Shown one piece after another: positions 1 to 6,395 of a stretch of 9,547 nt of DNA. The stretch covers positions 1-9,547 of the forward strand of contig URRG01000060.1 in the NCBI GenBank assembly GCA_900550095.1. The letters run 5' to 3'. The notes under the pieces were generated by a model. That model had not been told where the DNA came from and made no database searches. It saw only the letters and a program-made list of their open reading frames with translations. The first letter of the stretch is position 1. Each line of letters opens with the position of its first letter. The stretch comes from an uncultured Oscillospiraceae bacterium (GTDB lineage: Bacteria > Bacillota > Clostridia > Oscillospirales > Acutalibacteraceae). The position numbers and the translations under genes are program-made.

Positions 1-288
1 GGTATGCGGGCCCGCCTGGGCTTTGCCGTGGCCACTACCGTGCGTCCCCAGCTGCTGGTGGTGGACGAGGTCCTTGCAGTGGGCGACTATGCTTTCCAGC
101 AGAAATGTGAAGCGCGCATGAAGGATATGCTGGCGAAGGGAACCACCTTGCTCTATGTGTCCCATTCTGCAAATTCCGTTAAAAATCTTTGCCAGAAGGC
201 CCTTTGGATCGATAAGGGCAAGGAGGTCATGCACGGGGATGTGCAGACCGTCTGCACCGCCTATATGGCGAGCATGCAGAAAAAATAA
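1..288 (+). CDS. ABC transporter ATP-binding protein, polysaccharide/teichoic acid export type (3' end only)
   Basis: This is the last 95 residues of an ATPase that energises export of a surface polysaccharide or teichoic-acid-like polymer across the cytoplasmic membrane. The 5' part lies outside the window. The first codons read G-M-R-A-R-L-G-F-A, the tail of the ABC signature as found in TagH, KpsT and RfbE relatives. They are followed by a Walker B strand with the catalytic Glu (LLVVDEVLAVGD, about residues 18-29), a D-loop and the H-loop histidine in LLYVSHS. The protein ends about 40 residues after the H-loop, so it has no long C-terminal substrate-binding extension like that of Wzt. This suggests the compact TagH/KpsT form. 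The permease partner is not in the window and is presumably upstream. Family assignment is firm; the exact substrate is inferred from the downstream TagF-type and sugar-nucleotide genes. Confidence 0.9.
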   Translation, partial: GMRARLGFAVATTVRPQLLVVDEVLAVGDYAFQQKCEARMKDMLAKGTTLLYVSHSANSVKNLCQKALWIDKGKEVMHGDVQTVCTAYMASMQKK

Positions 289-289
289 G

Positions 290-309
290 GGCGGCTTCGA
301 AAAGCCGCC
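290..309 (+). terminator. Intergenic hairpin after the ABC ATPase gene, terminator-like but without U-tract
   Basis: An 8-bp stem (GGCGGCTT paired with AAGCCGCC) closes a four-base loop, starting two bases after the ATPase stop codon. The bases that follow (GCTTCTATGG) are not a T-run, so efficient intrinsic termination is doubtful. It may act as a weak attenuator, an RNA-processing site or a 3'-end stabiliser that partly insulates the export genes from the glycosyltransferase genes. Confidence 0.4.
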
Positions 310-332
310 GCTTCTATGGATGTGATATAGGT

Positions 333-1325
333 GTGAGCGAAAATACGGATATGGCAAACGGCCTTCCTCTGGTAAGCGTCGTGGTGCTTGCGTATAATCA
401 GGCTGCGTATATCCGCCGCGCTGTGGATGGGATCCTTTCCCAAAAGACGGATTTTCCCTTTGAGATCCTGATAGGGGACGACGCTTCCACGGACGGAACG
501 GAGGAAATCCTGCAGGAATATGCGAAGAAGCATCCAGGCCGGATCCGGCTGTTCCTGCGGGAAGAAAATCTCGGGGCCAGCCGAAATGTATACGAGCTGC
601 TGTGTGCTGCCAGAGGAACATTTATTGCGACCTGCGAGGGAGACGACTATTGGGTTTCTCCCCACAAGCTGCAGAGACAGAAAAAAGCGCTGGAAGAAAA
701 CCCTGCATGTGTGGGATGTGTGCATCCCTTCCAAATGGTGAATGAAAGAGGAGAGCCTTTTTCCAGAAAATCTTTAAGCTGGATTCGGGAAAAGGATCGC
801 TTTTCTTTTCAGGATTTTCAAGGGCTTTATCTGCCGGGGCAGTTTTCAACCTGGTTTTTTCGGAACATATTTGCGGATTCTGGCGGCAGATATGCATCTA
901 TATATATGATTCACCGCCAGATCAGTGACCGGGTCATTATGATGACCCTCTTGCTGCAGGGAGATATCCTGCGTCTGCCGGAACGTATGAGCTGTTACCG
1001 TTACGTGGCGCGCGAGACAGGGCAGAATGCCACCTCTCAGTTTTACAGGAAAAATGAGGGAATGATCCGTCAGGAGATGGATATCACGGAAAAACTGGAA
1101 GCTTATGCACAGAGTGTATTTCAGATAGATGTCCGCTTTCAGAAGAGACGGTATGAAATTTTCACCGATGCTTTTGTTCAGTGGATAAAACGCCGGGATC
1201 CTCAAAGCCGCGAGGATAGAAGGGCGGCTCTGTCGTTTACAGGGAAAAAGATAAGGGCGGTTTTTCGGCTGCCGGTTCAAATCATGCGGAAACTGCGGGA
1301 AAAGTGCGCAGGGATGCAGCGGTAG
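333..1325 (+). CDS. Family 2 glycosyltransferase
   Basis: A cytoplasmic inverting glycosyltransferase of 330 residues that should transfer a sugar from a nucleotide donor onto the growing surface polymer or its lipid-linked precursor. The GT-A fold is clear. The first strand is LVSVVVLAYNQAAYI (about 13-27), the nucleotide-binding motif is GDDASTDGT (48-56), and the metal-binding DxD-like motif lies in CEGDDYW (101-107). A candidate catalytic base sits in RQISDR (D199), followed by a YR pair near 222-223 that is common in this family. The C-terminus (about 270-330) is basic and may touch the membrane. The start is uncertain: GTG at 333 has only a weak Shine-Dalgarno, and ATG at 351, just before the GT-A core, is an alternative. 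The next gene starts 48 bases downstream. Donor and acceptor cannot be read from the sequence. Confidence 0.88.
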   Translation: MSENTDMANGLPLVSVVVLAYNQAAYIRRAVDGILSQKTDFPFEILIGDDASTDGTEEILQEYAKKHPGRIRLFLREENLGASRNVYELLCAARGTFIATCEGDDYWVSPHKLQRQKKALEENPACVGCVHPFQMVNERGEPFSRKSLSWIREKDRFSFQDFQGLYLPGQFSTWFFRNIFADSGGRYASIYMIHRQISDRVIMMTLLLQGDILRLPERMSCYRYVARETGQNATSQFYRKNEGMIRQEMDITEKLEAYAQSVFQIDVRFQKRRYEIFTDAFVQWIKRRDPQSREDRRAALSFTGKKIRAVFRLPVQIMRKLREKCAGMQR

Positions 1326-1357
1326 TCTTTGCATCCGGGTGGAATAGTCAGATTAGT

Positions 1358-1363
1358 AGGAGG
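1358..1363 (+). promoter_or_regulatory. Ribosome binding site AGGAGG of the GT2-TagF gene
   Basis: A perfect AGGAGG lies 10 bases before the ATG at 1374. It is much stronger than anything upstream of the preceding glycosyltransferase and supports the chosen start of the long fusion gene. Confidence 0.75.
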
Positions 1364-1373
1364 TTTTCATTAG

Positions 1374-3836
1374 ATGGAGTTTGTGACAAAGAAGGACTTT
1401 AAATATGCTGCATTATATAACCCTGAAAAGGGGGAGTATTGCACTGATTCCAGCGAGCAGGGGTTAGTGATGGATCCGGAAACAGCAAAGCGCTATGAAG
1501 AAAACGATGATTGCGCGGTAACAATTTGCTGTATAACATATAAGCATGAGGAATACATTGCCCAGGCTCTTGAGAGTTTCCTGATGCAGAAGACCAATTT
1601 TAAATTTAAGATCTTTGTGGGCGAAGATCATGGACCGGATGGAACGGCGGATATTATACGGGAATATGCGGCCAAATATCCGGATGTCATAGTTCCCTTC
1701 CTTCGGGAGGAGAATATGGGAGCCCAGGCGAATCTGATCGACCTGTGCAATCATGCTACCAGCCCCTATATAGCGTTTTGCGAGGGAGACGATTATTGGA
1801 CGGACACCAATAAGCTCCAGAAGCAGTTTGATTATATGCAGGCTAATCCTGCGATACGAGTATGCTTTACGCGTACAAAGATCGAAGCTCCGGAGGATTG
1901 GCATCTGAGAAGCTATTACCGGTCAAATAAAGATGGGGATATGATCATGCCGGAAGCTATCCCAGGCTTTAAGATGCCGAAAGGAAATTTAAAAGCCGTC
2001 GATTTGATTTCTGCCATCCCGATCCATACGTCTACGCATTTTTACAGGTGGAATTATGGCTTAGAGCTTCCTGACTGGTATTATAAAGGGGTGGAAGGCG
2101 CGTTTCCGATTCTGATGATGCAGATGGGATTGGGGGAAGCCAAAATTTTGCCCGATGTAACGTCTGTATACAGAAGAAGCGAAGTGGGAGTATTGATGAA
2201 TACCTCCACAGCGGAGCATTTTTTGAAGACGAGATTGGATTATATCCGGTTTTTGTGGGATTTGCATGAGTATTTCCGGGAGCATTACGGAAACTATTGC
2301 AGAATCCAATTTGAAAACAGGATCAAAGCGGAAGGCTATAATCTTTTGACGAATGCTATTCGATATGAAGATCAGGAATCCATACAGAAATTTTTTACCT
2401 TATATCCGGAAGCATCCCGCATAGCGCTGGGAGCGTATCTTTCCTTTTACAACGATGCCAGAGGACTCACCAGAGCTTGCACTTGGGAGGGCTATAAGCT
2501 GATCGTCAGAAAGCGCATTTACAGATATGGGCTGAGGCCCTATGCGATGCTGGCCAGAGCGGTGGAAAAATGCAGGCGCGGTGTTAGAGCATTCCTGAAA
2601 AAGATCAGAGACTTTCTTTCTTTCCTTTGCTATTGGATTTTTGCTCTGGTACCCAAGAAAAAGAATTTGTGGGTGTTTACGTCCTTCCATCAGCGTATTT
2701 ATATGGACAATGCAAAGTATTATTATGAATATGTGCTGGAGCATCATCCGGAAATCGAGGCTGTGTGGCTTACAAGAAATGAAAATCTGTATGCAAATCT
2801 GACAGAAGCGGGGAAAAGGGTATTTAAGACCGGCACTTTCAAAGCATGGTGGAAGCTGGTGCGGGCTAAGGTTGCGGTTACGGATCATTTCCGTATGTCT
2901 GATTATACCTGCCTTGCAGGCTTCAACCATGGTACGAAGGTCCTTCAGCTTTGGCACGGTGTGGGCTTTAAGTCCATGGGAGACGGCACACAGGTGAAAA
3001 ATACGGATGTAAGAGGCGTCCGCTACAGCTATGACCTGATTCCCCAGTCCGGGGACGGCCTTCTCAAACGTATAGGAAAGCGCATTAAGTATTTCTTCTG
3101 TGCCTGCAACCGCGAGATGTTCGAAGATTATTTCATGTTTGTGTGCCCAGGCCAGGAAAGAATCGATATGATCGGAAAAATGTGGAATATCCCGGAAGAT
3201 CGTTATTTTATGGCCGGTCATCCGCGGAATCTGCCTCTGTATGAACAGGAGGCTTCCGCAGAAGAGCCTATGGTTCTCTACGCGCCCACCTACCGGATGG
3301 ATGCCGGAGAGGAACGCATTATGATCGACCTATGCCTTGATTCTGTAGCCGAGATTCAGGAGGCGATGGAGCAGATAGGCGGTACTTTTGTGATCCGTCT
3401 GCATCCTCATACCTGGAGAAATTATCAGACGGAGATCCTGAACCGGATTCGCCCCTATGACAGGATTTCTCTGGATACGAAAAAGGATGTGTATCAGTCG
3501 CTGGGGCAATATTCTATAGTGATTTCCGACTATTCATCTATCTCTCTTGATTTCGCTATGCTGGACCGGCCTGTGATCTATTTCTGCTTTGATTATGACC
3601 GTTTCATAAAGAACGACGCGGGCTTTAATCTGGATTTCAAGAGCTGTACGCCTGGGCCAATTGTATATACATGGGAGGAGACCCTCCAAAAGGTCAAAGA
3701 GTATACTGCGGATCCTTCCAAGGACCGAGATTGGTGCCGTGAAAGATGCCGGTATTTCTTCGATCAAGAAGTGAATAACGCTCAGAATTCTGAGCGTATC
3801 ACGGAAGAACTGAAGCGCCGCCTGCGTATTTCCTGA
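1374..3836 (+). CDS. Bifunctional family 2 glycosyltransferase / CDP-glycerol (polyol) phosphotransferase, TagF-type
   Basis: An 820-residue fusion of two transferases. After a leader of about 45 residues comes a GT-A domain (about 47-300) with CAVTICCITYKHEEYI (47-62), a variant donor motif GEDHGPDGT (83-91, Asp85 kept) and CEGDDYW (136-142). A basic, partly hydrophobic linker (about 375-430, with FLSFLCYWIFALVP followed by KKK) may attach the protein peripherally to the membrane. The C-terminal domain (about 430-815) is the glycerophosphotransferase family of TagB/TagF. It carries LWHGVGFKSMG (His528), YAPTYR (636-641), RLHPH (His677) and SDYSSISLDFAML (718-730). The two histidines match the positions known to be essential in TagF. 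The domain should transfer polyol phosphate from a CDP-linked donor; glycerol versus ribitol or another polyol is not decidable here. The ATP-grasp gene follows after 21 bases, suggesting one operon. Confidence 0.88.
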   Translation: MEFVTKKDFKYAALYNPEKGEYCTDSSEQGLVMDPETAKRYEENDDCAVTICCITYKHEEYIAQALESFLMQKTNFKFKIFVGEDHGPDGTADIIREYAAKYPDVIVPFLREENMGAQANLIDLCNHATSPYIAFCEGDDYWTDTNKLQKQFDYMQANPAIRVCFTRTKIEAPEDWHLRSYYRSNKDGDMIMPEAIPGFKMPKGNLKAVDLISAIPIHTSTHFYRWNYGLELPDWYYKGVEGAFPILMMQMGLGEAKILPDVTSVYRRSEVGVLMNTSTAEHFLKTRLDYIRFLWDLHEYFREHYGNYCRIQFENRIKAEGYNLLTNAIRYEDQESIQKFFTLYPEASRIALGAYLSFYNDARGLTRACTWEGYKLIVRKRIYRYGLRPYAMLARAVEKCRRGVRAFLKKIRDFLSFLCYWIFALVPKKKNLWVFTSFHQRIYMDNAKYYYEYVLEHHPEIEAVWLTRNENLYANLTEAGKRVFKTGTFKAWWKLVRAKVAVTDHFRMSDYTCLAGFNHGTKVLQLWHGVGFKSMGDGTQVKNTDVRGVRYSYDLIPQSGDGLLKRIGKRIKYFFCACNREMFEDYFMFVCPGQERIDMIGKMWNIPEDRYFMAGHPRNLPLYEQEASAEEPMVLYAPTYRMDAGEERIMIDLCLDSVAEIQEAMEQIGGTFVIRLHPHTWRNYQTEILNRIRPYDRISLDTKKDVYQSLGQYSIVISDYSSISLDFAMLDRPVIYFCFDYDRFIKNDAGFNLDFKSCTPGPIVYTWEETLQKVKEYTADPSKDRDWCRERCRYFFDQEVNNAQNSERITEELKRRLRIS
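3778..3797. repeat. Perfect 20-bp palindrome inside the end of the GT2-TagF gene
   Basis: The sequence ACGCTCAGAATTCTGAGCGT is identical to its own reverse complement. It encodes residues near the C-terminus of the TagF-type domain (within VNNAQNSERI) and lies 61-80 bases before the ATP-grasp start codon. A smaller dyad, TTCTT-CGATC-AAGAA at 3756-3770, sits 7 bases upstream. It could be an operator, an RNA hairpin or a chance consequence of the coding sequence. Confidence 0.9.
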
Positions 3837-3845
3837 TGATGAAAT

Positions 3846-3851
3846 GGGAGG
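3846..3851 (+). promoter_or_regulatory. Ribosome binding site GGGAGG of the ATP-grasp gene
   Basis: GGGAGG is followed by a six-base spacer and the ATG at 3858. This fixes the start and indicates efficient translation directly after the GT2-TagF stop codon. Confidence 0.7.
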
Positions 3852-3857
3852 ATCGCC

Positions 3858-5162
3858 ATGAAGCATGTAAATATCCTGGTTTTTCCCTGTGGTTCTGAGA
3901 TCGGGCTTGAAATCCACAACGCGCTGAAGGATGTTTCCTTCATCACGCTGATAGGAGCTTCCAGTGTGCCGGATCACGGAAAGTTTGTGTATGAAAAGTA
4001 CAGGGAAGATGTCCCCTTTGTCACGGATCCCGCCTGTATCCCGGTGCTGAACCGGATCATTGAGGAAGAAAAGATCGATTATATTTTCCCGGCTTTGGAT
4101 GCAGCCGTGCTCATGCTCTCTGAAAACAGGGAAGCGCTGAAGGCGGAGGTTCTCACTTCCTCAAAAGAGGCGGTGCGCATCTGCCGCAGCAAGAGCAAAA
4201 CCTACGAAGCTTTGGCCGGTATGGATTTTCTCCCTGAGATATATAAAAAGGCCGAAGATGTGAAACAGTTTCCTGTGATAATAAAACCCAGCGTAGGCCA
4301 GGGTTCTCAGGGCTTCATGAAGATCGCAGACGCAGACGAGCTTCGGCATCAGCTTTCTGTGCGGGATGAAGAGCAGGTGATCTGCGAATATCTGAGCGGT
4401 GAGGAATATACGGTAGACTGCTTCACAGACAGGCATGGCGTTCTTTTGTATGTGGCCTGCCGGAACCGGCACCGGGTGCGCAACGGGATCAGCGTGAATT
4501 CCACGCTTCAGGCGCCGGATGGTCGTGTGACGGAGATCGCCGGGCAGATCAGCAGCCGCCTGCAAATGCGCGGCGCATGGTTTTTCCAGCTTAAACGGAA
4601 CGATGCGGGAGAATACCGCTTACTGGAGGCGGCGACCCGTGTGGCGGGCACCATGTGCGTGGAACGGGCCGCAGGAGTGAACCTTCCTCTTCTCACGGTG
4701 TTCGACGCTATGGGATATGATGTGGCAGTGGATAAGCAGCTGGATACTGTAGAAGTGGATCGCGCCCTAGGGAATATATACCACCTGCCGATAACCTATG
4801 ACGAGGTATACGTGGATTTTGATGATACAATCACCGTCCACGGCAAAATCAATACAGTGATGATGCAGTTTCTGTATCAGTGTGTAAACAAAGAAATTCC
4901 AATTCATCTGATTACGAAGCACGCTGCGGACATCCGGGAATCGCTTAGGAAATATAAGATAGCAGAGGAGCTTTTTGCCACCATCACGCATATAGCCCCT
5001 GAGAAAGAACCGGATGTCAAAAAATATGATCGGGTGTCGCCCTCTCCTACAGCTATTTTTATCGACGATTCGTATGCGGAGCGCAGGCAGATGTCGGAGA
5101 GATACCATATTAAGACTTTTGGTGTGGACGCCCTGGAAGCTTTGCTGGATCCCCGGCAGTAA
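3858..5162 (+). CDS. ATP-grasp ligase fused to a C-terminal HAD-superfamily domain
   Basis: A 434-residue two-domain enzyme. The N-terminus (about 3-110) is the Rossmann-like pre-ATP-grasp domain with FPCGSEIGLEIHNAL (9-23). The ATP-grasp core follows: Lys112 or Lys114, then VIIKPSVGQGSQGF (140-153, Lys143 and the glycine-rich loop), the hinge EYLSGEEYTVD (177-187), Gln244, and LLEAATR (255-261). This resembles carbamoyl-phosphate-synthase-like ATP-grasp ligases, which form an acyl phosphate and pass it to an amine or thiol. The C-terminal domain (about 314-430) carries HAD motif I DFDDT (320-324), motif II LIT (351-353) and motif IV IDD (402-404), so phosphotransfer chemistry looks intact. 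The usual metal-binding Asn of E-x-N-x-R is Ala259. The substrate is unknown; the setting between polymer assembly and amino-sugar synthesis suggests modification of a precursor. Domain calls are firm, function is inference. Confidence 0.85.
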   Translation: MKHVNILVFPCGSEIGLEIHNALKDVSFITLIGASSVPDHGKFVYEKYREDVPFVTDPACIPVLNRIIEEEKIDYIFPALDAAVLMLSENREALKAEVLTSSKEAVRICRSKSKTYEALAGMDFLPEIYKKAEDVKQFPVIIKPSVGQGSQGFMKIADADELRHQLSVRDEEQVICEYLSGEEYTVDCFTDRHGVLLYVACRNRHRVRNGISVNSTLQAPDGRVTEIAGQISSRLQMRGAWFFQLKRNDAGEYRLLEAATRVAGTMCVERAAGVNLPLLTVFDAMGYDVAVDKQLDTVEVDRALGNIYHLPITYDEVYVDFDDTITVHGKINTVMMQFLYQCVNKEIPIHLITKHAADIRESLRKYKIAEELFATITHIAPEKEPDVKKYDRVSPSPTAIFIDDSYAERRQMSERYHIKTFGVDALEALLDPRQ

Positions 5163-5210
5163 AAGAGCGCGGTTCTGTTTACAAAAAATCCGGAAGACGC
5201 ACAAAGCCCG

Positions 5211-5239
5211 TAGACAAATTGCGGCATATTTTGTAAAAT
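5211..5239 (+). promoter_or_regulatory. Candidate sigma-70-type promoter before the aminotransferase gene
   Basis: A -35-like TAGACA (5211-5216) and a -10-like TAAAAT (5234-5239) are separated by 17 bases; each matches five of six consensus positions. They lie in the 93-base gap between the ATP-grasp and aminotransferase genes. A caveat is that transcription would start near 5246, inside the Shine-Dalgarno, giving a nearly leaderless mRNA. It may therefore be weak, or a chance match in AT-rich DNA. Confidence 0.4.
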
Positions 5240-5241
5240 AT
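5226..5241. repeat. AT-rich dyad overlapping the candidate -10
   Basis: ATATTTT-GT-AAAATAT is a 16-base dyad with two perfect 7-bp arms around a central GT, lying over the -10 element. It resembles a small operator, but AT-rich dyads of this size also arise by chance. Confidence 0.45.
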
Positions 5242-5247
5242 AGGAAG
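5242..5247 (+). promoter_or_regulatory. Ribosome binding site AGGAAG that decides the aminotransferase start
   Basis: AGGAAG overlaps an in-frame GTG at 5247 and lies eight bases before ATG 5256. A ribosome using this site would start at 5256, so the GTG is unlikely to be the real start. Confidence 0.65.
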
Positions 5248-5255
5248 TGGATACT

Positions 5256-6368
5256 ATGGCAGTAAAAAAAGAAGACGCTCCCATTCAGGTGACCCGTTCC
5301 TCCATGCCACCCTTTGAAGAATATGTTGAGGAGATACGGGGGCTTTGGGAGTCTCACTGGCTGACAAACAGCGGCGTTAAGCATCAGGAACTGGAAAAGC
5401 TGCTGCGGGAATACCTGCAGGCGGAATATGTGGGGCTGTATACCAACGGGCATATGGCTCTGGAATGTGCTTTGGAGGCCTTGCAGCTGAAGGGCGAAGT
5501 CATCACTACGCCGTATACGTATGCTTCTACCACCCATGCTATTGTGCGCAGAGGGCTTACGCCTGTTTTCTGCGATATCGATCCTGTCACTCTCTGTATG
5601 GATCCCCGGAAGATCGAGCCGTTGATTACGGAAAAAACCAGTGCGATTCTGCCCGTGCATGTGTATGGAATTCCCTGCGACGTGGAGGCTATCCAGAAAA
5701 TAGCTGAGAAACATCATCTGAAGGTGATATACGATGCGGCGCATGCTTTCGGCGTCCGGCTCAACGGCTGTCCCATCAGCCAGTATGGGGATGTTTCCAT
5801 GTTCAGCTTCCACGCAACAAAGGTGTTCCATACCGTGGAAGGCGGCGGGCTGGTTTTCCAGAATAAGGAAGATTTTGAACGGGCAGAGCATCTGAAAAAA
5901 TTTGGTATGCGCAGTGAGGATGACGTTCCGGTTGCGGGCCTCAACGCAAAAATGACAGAAGTCCACGCGGCTATGGGAATCTGCAACATGCGCCATATTG
6001 ATGAGGAGATCGGAAAAAGAGAAAAGGCGGTGGCACGCTATACGGAGCGCCTGCAGGGAACAAAAGGGCTGCAGCTTTTTCCGAATATAGAGGGGCTTCA
6101 GAGGAATTATTCGTATTTTCCTGTTATATTCCATGAGGAATTCGGGAAAAACAGGGAAGAGGTTCTGGAAGAACTTGGGAAAAATTCTATTTTTGCCCGC
6201 CGGTATTTTTATCCGGCCACCAATGAATTCCAGTGGTGCAGGGAAAACTATGAGGGAGGCAATACGCCAATCGCTCACGATATAGCGGGAAAGGTCCTTT
6301 GCCTGCCGCTCTATGCGGGTCTTTCGCGGGAGGATGTGGATCGTATCTGCGATTATATTCTGGCCTGA
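5256..6368 (+). CDS. DegT/DnrJ/EryC1/StrS-family sugar aminotransferase, VioA-like
   Basis: A 370-residue PLP-dependent, cytoplasmic nucleotide-sugar aminotransferase. The PLP lysine is Lys189 in MFSFHATKVFHTVEGGG (182-198). Asp160 in VIYDAAHAFGV should contact the pyridine nitrogen, and GLNAKMTEVHAAMG (228-241) is the usual family motif. The N-terminus (PPFEEY...WLTNSG) and EVITTPYTYASTTHAI resemble enzymes such as VioA and its relatives, which aminate dTDP-4-keto-6-deoxyglucose using glutamate. rmlA and rmlB, which make exactly that substrate, follow immediately; no rmlC, rmlD or sugar isomerase is visible. The likely product is dTDP-4-amino-4,6-dideoxyglucose, with a 3-amino sugar as the main alternative if an isomerase is encoded elsewhere. 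The length is normal for the family. ATG 5256 is chosen over GTG 5247 because of the ribosome binding site. Family is firm; regiochemistry is inferred. Confidence 0.88.
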   Translation: MAVKKEDAPIQVTRSSMPPFEEYVEEIRGLWESHWLTNSGVKHQELEKLLREYLQAEYVGLYTNGHMALECALEALQLKGEVITTPYTYASTTHAIVRRGLTPVFCDIDPVTLCMDPRKIEPLITEKTSAILPVHVYGIPCDVEAIQKIAEKHHLKVIYDAAHAFGVRLNGCPISQYGDVSMFSFHATKVFHTVEGGGLVFQNKEDFERAEHLKKFGMRSEDDVPVAGLNAKMTEVHAAMGICNMRHIDEEIGKREKAVARYTERLQGTKGLQLFPNIEGLQRNYSYFPVIFHEEFGKNREEVLEELGKNSIFARRYFYPATNEFQWCRENYEGGNTPIAHDIAGKVLCLPLYAGLSREDVDRICDYILA

Positions 6369-6382
6369 AACAGGATTAAATA

Positions 6383-6390
6383 AGAGGTGA
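6383..6390 (+). promoter_or_regulatory. Ribosome binding site AGAGGTGA of rmlA
   Basis: AGAGGTGA overlaps an in-frame GTG at 6387 and is followed by two overlapping ATG choices at 6393 and 6396. The spacing (5 bases) and the family N-terminus MKGIVLAGG favour 6396. Confidence 0.6.
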
Positions 6391-6395
6391 AAATG

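Noticed and set aside
2400..3221. Open frame of 273 codons on the minus strand
   Set aside because: It is antisense to the TagF-type half of the fusion gene, shows no recognisable protein family and has no convincing ribosome binding site.
4458..4507. Two small dyads, TGCCGG-AA-CCGGCA (4458-4471) and AGCGTG-AATTC-CACGCT (4491-4507), inside the ATP-grasp gene
   Set aside because: Six-base arms with short loops are expected several times in a window of this length; both lie in well-conserved coding sequence with no further context.
5247..5255. GTG start for the aminotransferase
   Set aside because: The GTG overlaps the AGGAAG ribosome binding site, which is correctly spaced for ATG 5256.
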